A stretch of DNA of 64,000 nucleotides, taken from contig OZ242304.1 in assembly GCA_965207915.1 (NCBI GenBank), positions 992,001-1,056,000 on the forward strand. Direction: 5' to 3'. The notes beneath the pieces were generated by a model. The model saw nothing but the letters and a program-made list of their open reading frames with translations. It did not search any database and had not been told where the DNA came from. Positions within the stretch are counted from its first letter, which is position 1, and every line of letters starts with the position of its first letter. A program made the translations under genes and the position numbers. This DNA is from VXNJ01 sp009840625. Its GTDB lineage: Bacteria > Chloroflexota > UBA11872 > VXNJ01. Shown one piece after another: positions 61,512-64,000 of the stretch.

Positions 61512-63548
61512 TTGAAGAAACGCCTGGCCGCGTTAATCGTTACCGGATTACTCGTCCTGTTCAGCGCGCCGGCGGCGGCCGCGGCGCAGTGCGAATTCGT
61601 CCTGGGATTCGCCGCGATCAAGACGCTGATCACGCTCTCCGAGGGAGAGAACCGGGTCGGCGCCTGCTTGGAGAACGAGAGCTTCGACCCCTCCACCGGC
61701 GAGGCTACCCAGCGAACCGACGGCGGCCTGCTTACGTGGCGCAAGGTCGACAACTGGACCGCTTTCAGCGACGGGCAGCGCACCTGGGTAAATGGCCCCT
61801 ACGGTCTCCAATCGCGGCCGGACGGGGACCTGCTTTCCTGGGAAAGAATCGCCCGGTTGAATCAAAATGCCCGGGAATTCAGCTATCAGGTCGGTCGGCC
61901 GGGAGGATCGATCAACTACGCCGGCATCGGCGGACCGCTGACTTTTAACCTGGCCCTATCAAAGGACAGCTCGTCATCGAACGTGCTTGGTTACGTTTTC
62001 GAGGGTCTGACCGAAATCTCCTGGCTTACCAACCAGGTCGAACCGGCCCTGGCTGAATCCTGGACTCACTCCGACGACGGTCTCACCTGGACGTTCAATC
62101 TGCGCCGCAATGTGCGCTGGCACGACGGTGAGCCCTTCACCGCCCGCGACGTTGATTTCACGTTCAACCGGATCATCTACAACGACGACTTTCGCGCCAG
62201 CAGCCGCGATTCGTTTACGTTCCGCTTTCTGGACCCGGAATCCGGTCAGTGGCAAGTGGCCCGGATGAGCGTGGCGGCGGTCGACGAATACACGGTGCGA
62301 TTCGATCTGCCGGTCTCGTTCGCCCCCTTCCTGCGCTCGATGGGCACCGCGATCTACCCGCGACACATCCTGGAGAAGTACGTCGACGAAGGCACCTTCG
62401 CCGAGGCCTGGGACACCGAAACCGATCCGGCCGAAATCATCGGCACCGGCCCGTTCACGATCGAGCGCTACGACCCCGACGAACAGTTGATCCTGCGGCG
62501 CAATCCCGACTATTGGCTGCGCGACGCCGCCGGCAATCCTTTGCCGTATTTGGACAGCGTCAATATCAAATACGTTCCGGACTTCGACGCCGAACTGGAA
62601 CTGTTCCTGGCCGGCGAGGTGGACGTGCACGGGGTGCTGGGCGAGGAGTACGCTGACCTCAAACCCCATGAAGAAGACGGCAATTTCACTATTTACCGGC
62701 GCGGCCCGACATTCGGGTCGACGTTCCTGACTTTCAACATGAACCCGGGCCGGGATCCCGACACCGGGCAGCCCTACCTTGAACCGAAAGTCCGGGAATG
62801 GTTCACAAATACCGGGTTCCGCCGGGCCGTCGCCCACAGCATTGATCGCGACGAAATCATCGGCGAGGTGCTGAACGGATTCGGAACCGCGCAATGGTCT
62901 TCGGTCAGTCCATCGGCCGGCGACTTCCACAATCCCGATGTGCCCCGCTACGAATTCGACCCGCCAAGGGCCAGGCAGATCCTTGACGGCCTCGGCTGGC
63001 GGGATTCCGACGGCGACGGCTTTCGCGAGGATTCGGCCGGCAACGAAATCGCGTTCAAGCTGGTCACCAATGCAGGCAACAGCGTACGCGAAAGGGTCGC
63101 AACGATCATCTCGCGGGGCCTTGCCGACATCGGCGTGCGCGCCGATGTCCAATTCATCGAATTCGGCGACCTGGTCGACCAGCTAACCGAGACCTACGAT
63201 TGGCAGGCGACGGTAATCGGTTTCGGCGGCGGTCCCGATCCCTACAGCGGCATCGGTTTGTGGCACAGCACCGGGAGCTTCCACCTCTGGCACCCGAACC
63301 AGCAGCAGCCGGCCACCGAATGGGAGGCCCAAATCGACGACTTGTACGTGCGGGCCAGCCAGGAGCTCGACCATGCCGAGCGGGTGGTGCTCTACCACCG
63401 CGCCCAGGCGATCGCCGCCGAGAACGTGCCGGTGATCTACACCGCCAATTCCGCGCGCATGACGGCCGTGCGAAACCTATTCGGGAATACGACTGCGACC
63501 CTTCACGGGCTCTTCGACACCCGCTTCGTTTATCACCTGGCGGGCTGA
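61512..63548 (+). CDS. Family 5 ABC transporter substrate-binding protein with an N-terminal extra domain
   Basis: A 678-residue exported protein. The signal peptide is KKRLAALIVTGLLVLFSAPAAAAA; the start may be TTG 61512 (GGGAG eight bases upstream) or ATG 61485. Residues about 25-110 form a small domain with TDGGLLTWRKVDNWTAF and RTWVNGPYGLQ, seen before other secreted proteins in some bacterial groups. The remainder is a family 5 binding protein: VEPALAESWTHSDDGLTWTFNLR, RRNVRWHDGEPFTARDV and WFTNTGFRRAVAHSIDRDEI. It probably captures peptides or oligosaccharides. No permease genes follow. Confidence 0.85.
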   Translation: MKKRLAALIVTGLLVLFSAPAAAAAQCEFVLGFAAIKTLITLSEGENRVGACLENESFDPSTGEATQRTDGGLLTWRKVDNWTAFSDGQRTWVNGPYGLQSRPDGDLLSWERIARLNQNAREFSYQVGRPGGSINYAGIGGPLTFNLALSKDSSSSNVLGYVFEGLTEISWLTNQVEPALAESWTHSDDGLTWTFNLRRNVRWHDGEPFTARDVDFTFNRIIYNDDFRASSRDSFTFRFLDPESGQWQVARMSVAAVDEYTVRFDLPVSFAPFLRSMGTAIYPRHILEKYVDEGTFAEAWDTETDPAEIIGTGPFTIERYDPDEQLILRRNPDYWLRDAAGNPLPYLDSVNIKYVPDFDAELELFLAGEVDVHGVLGEEYADLKPHEEDGNFTIYRRGPTFGSTFLTFNMNPGRDPDTGQPYLEPKVREWFTNTGFRRAVAHSIDRDEIIGEVLNGFGTAQWSSVSPSAGDFHNPDVPRYEFDPPRARQILDGLGWRDSDGDGFREDSAGNEIAFKLVTNAGNSVRERVATIISRGLADIGVRADVQFIEFGDLVDQLTETYDWQATVIGFGGGPDPYSGIGLWHSTGSFHLWHPNQQQPATEWEAQIDDLYVRASQELDHAERVVLYHRAQAIAAENVPVIYTANSARMTAVRNLFGNTTATLHGLFDTRFVYHLAG

Positions 63549-63657
63549 CCGGTCGAATAGCCAGTCCGCGTCGGACCGATTGCCAGCCAAGTGGCCGCCG
63601 GTCGTTAGCCGGTAGGCGGGTCCGGCGCCGCACCGTCGGCGAATCCGACCCTGCGCC

Positions 63658-64000
63658 CTAGGCCAAGACCCCGCCGAGATGTTCCCGCGAAATATTGCCC
63701 CCGCTCATGACCAGGACGACGTTCTTTCCCTGGAGAGACTCGGCGTTCCGGATCGCCGCCGCCAGCGGTGCGGCGCCGGCGTGTTCGGCCAGGTTGTGCG
63801 TGGTTTCCATGTATAGGCCCACCGCCCGGACCAACTCCTCATCGGTAACGAGCACGAAATCGGCCAGCAGGGCACGCATGATCTGTTGGGTCAATTCAAA
63901 ACCGACCGACGTGGAAAGCCCCTCGGCGACGGTGCCCATGGCAGCCTCGACGATCTCCCCGCTCTGCCAGGAACGAAATGCCGCCGGGGCCGCTTCCGAC
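63658..64000 (-). CDS. Threonine dehydratase-like PLP enzyme, C-terminal part (5' end beyond right edge)
   Basis: The open frame runs off the window; the last 114 residues are visible. DEELVRAVGLYMETTHNLAEHAGAAPLAAAI and LVMSGGNISREHL match the end of fold type II threonine/serine dehydratases, where SGGNI contacts the PLP phosphate region. No ACT domain follows, so it is a short, probably catabolic or biosynthetic-type single-domain enzyme. Confidence 0.8.
   Translation of the reverse strand, partial: SEAAPAAFRSWQSGEIVEAAMGTVAEGLSTSVGFELTQQIMRALLADFVLVTDEELVRAVGLYMETTHNLAEHAGAAPLAAAIRNAESLQGKNVVLVMSGGNISREHLGGVLA

Overview
This 64 kb window is GC-rich bacterial chromosome. It carries a complete 16S rRNA gene, genes for an alternative complex III (ACIII) respiratory module, a 16S gene not followed by 23S/5S, and many two- to four-gene operons with ATGA/TGATG overlaps and frequent GTG/TTG starts. 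I infer a Chloroflexota lineage, plausibly near the Dehalococcoidia/SAR202 radiation, living as an aerobic heterotroph on sugars, uronates, sulfated compounds, amino acids and osmolytes. The phylum call is inference and needs a 16S tree. No transposase, integrase, phage gene or CRISPR array was seen.

Layout. 1-2.3 kb (minus): an XRE regulator cut by the left edge and two tandem AXE1-type esterases, one with its catalytic residues lost. 2.5-5.8 kb: E1alpha, E1beta and E2 of a pyruvate/acetoin-type dehydrogenase. 5.9-9.5 kb: a tandemly duplicated two-gene module, each copy a DUF362 protein plus a ~100-residue helical partner. 9.6-11.8 kb: RNA island of 16S rRNA, RNase P RNA and initiator tRNA. 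11.9-17 kb: VOC protein, flavin reductase-like protein, UMF1-type transporter and an R2 ribonucleotide reductase with Phe at the radical site. 17-25 kb: flavin monooxygenase, enolase-superfamily enzyme, GH127 and GH4 glycosidases, PhyH oxygenase and methionine aminopeptidase.

25-35 kb: upp, then a long minus-strand block (sugar isomerase-like, DUF1761, transglutaminase, alpha-E, circularly permuted ATP-grasp, HAD, DUF3500), then two paralogous zinc-less MDR dehydrogenases. 35-43 kb: the ACIII operon (small membrane protein, pentaheme cytochrome, ActB split into two genes, two NrfD-type subunits, ActD, ActE). 43-46 kb: thioredoxin reductase, tagaturonate epimerase-like protein and zinc dehydrogenase. 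46.2-47.4 kb: a HepT toxin with a HigA-MntA fusion antitoxin and a palindromic operator. 47.5-50.5 kb: two sulfatases. 50.8-55.3 kb: an aapJQMP-type amino acid ABC transporter. 55.4-56.9 kb: NfeD and an SPFH protein. 56.9-60.3 kb: a glycine betaine/proline ABC transporter. 60.5-64 kb: a methyltransferase, a family 5 binding protein with an unusual N-terminal domain, and the C-terminal end of a threonine dehydratase-like gene.

The observations most worth following are the HigA-MntA fusion, the rnpB/tRNA-fMet tandem, the 16S rRNA with changes in several universal-primer sites, the duplicated DUF362/small-protein module, the Phe-containing NrdB, and the decayed esterase paralogue.
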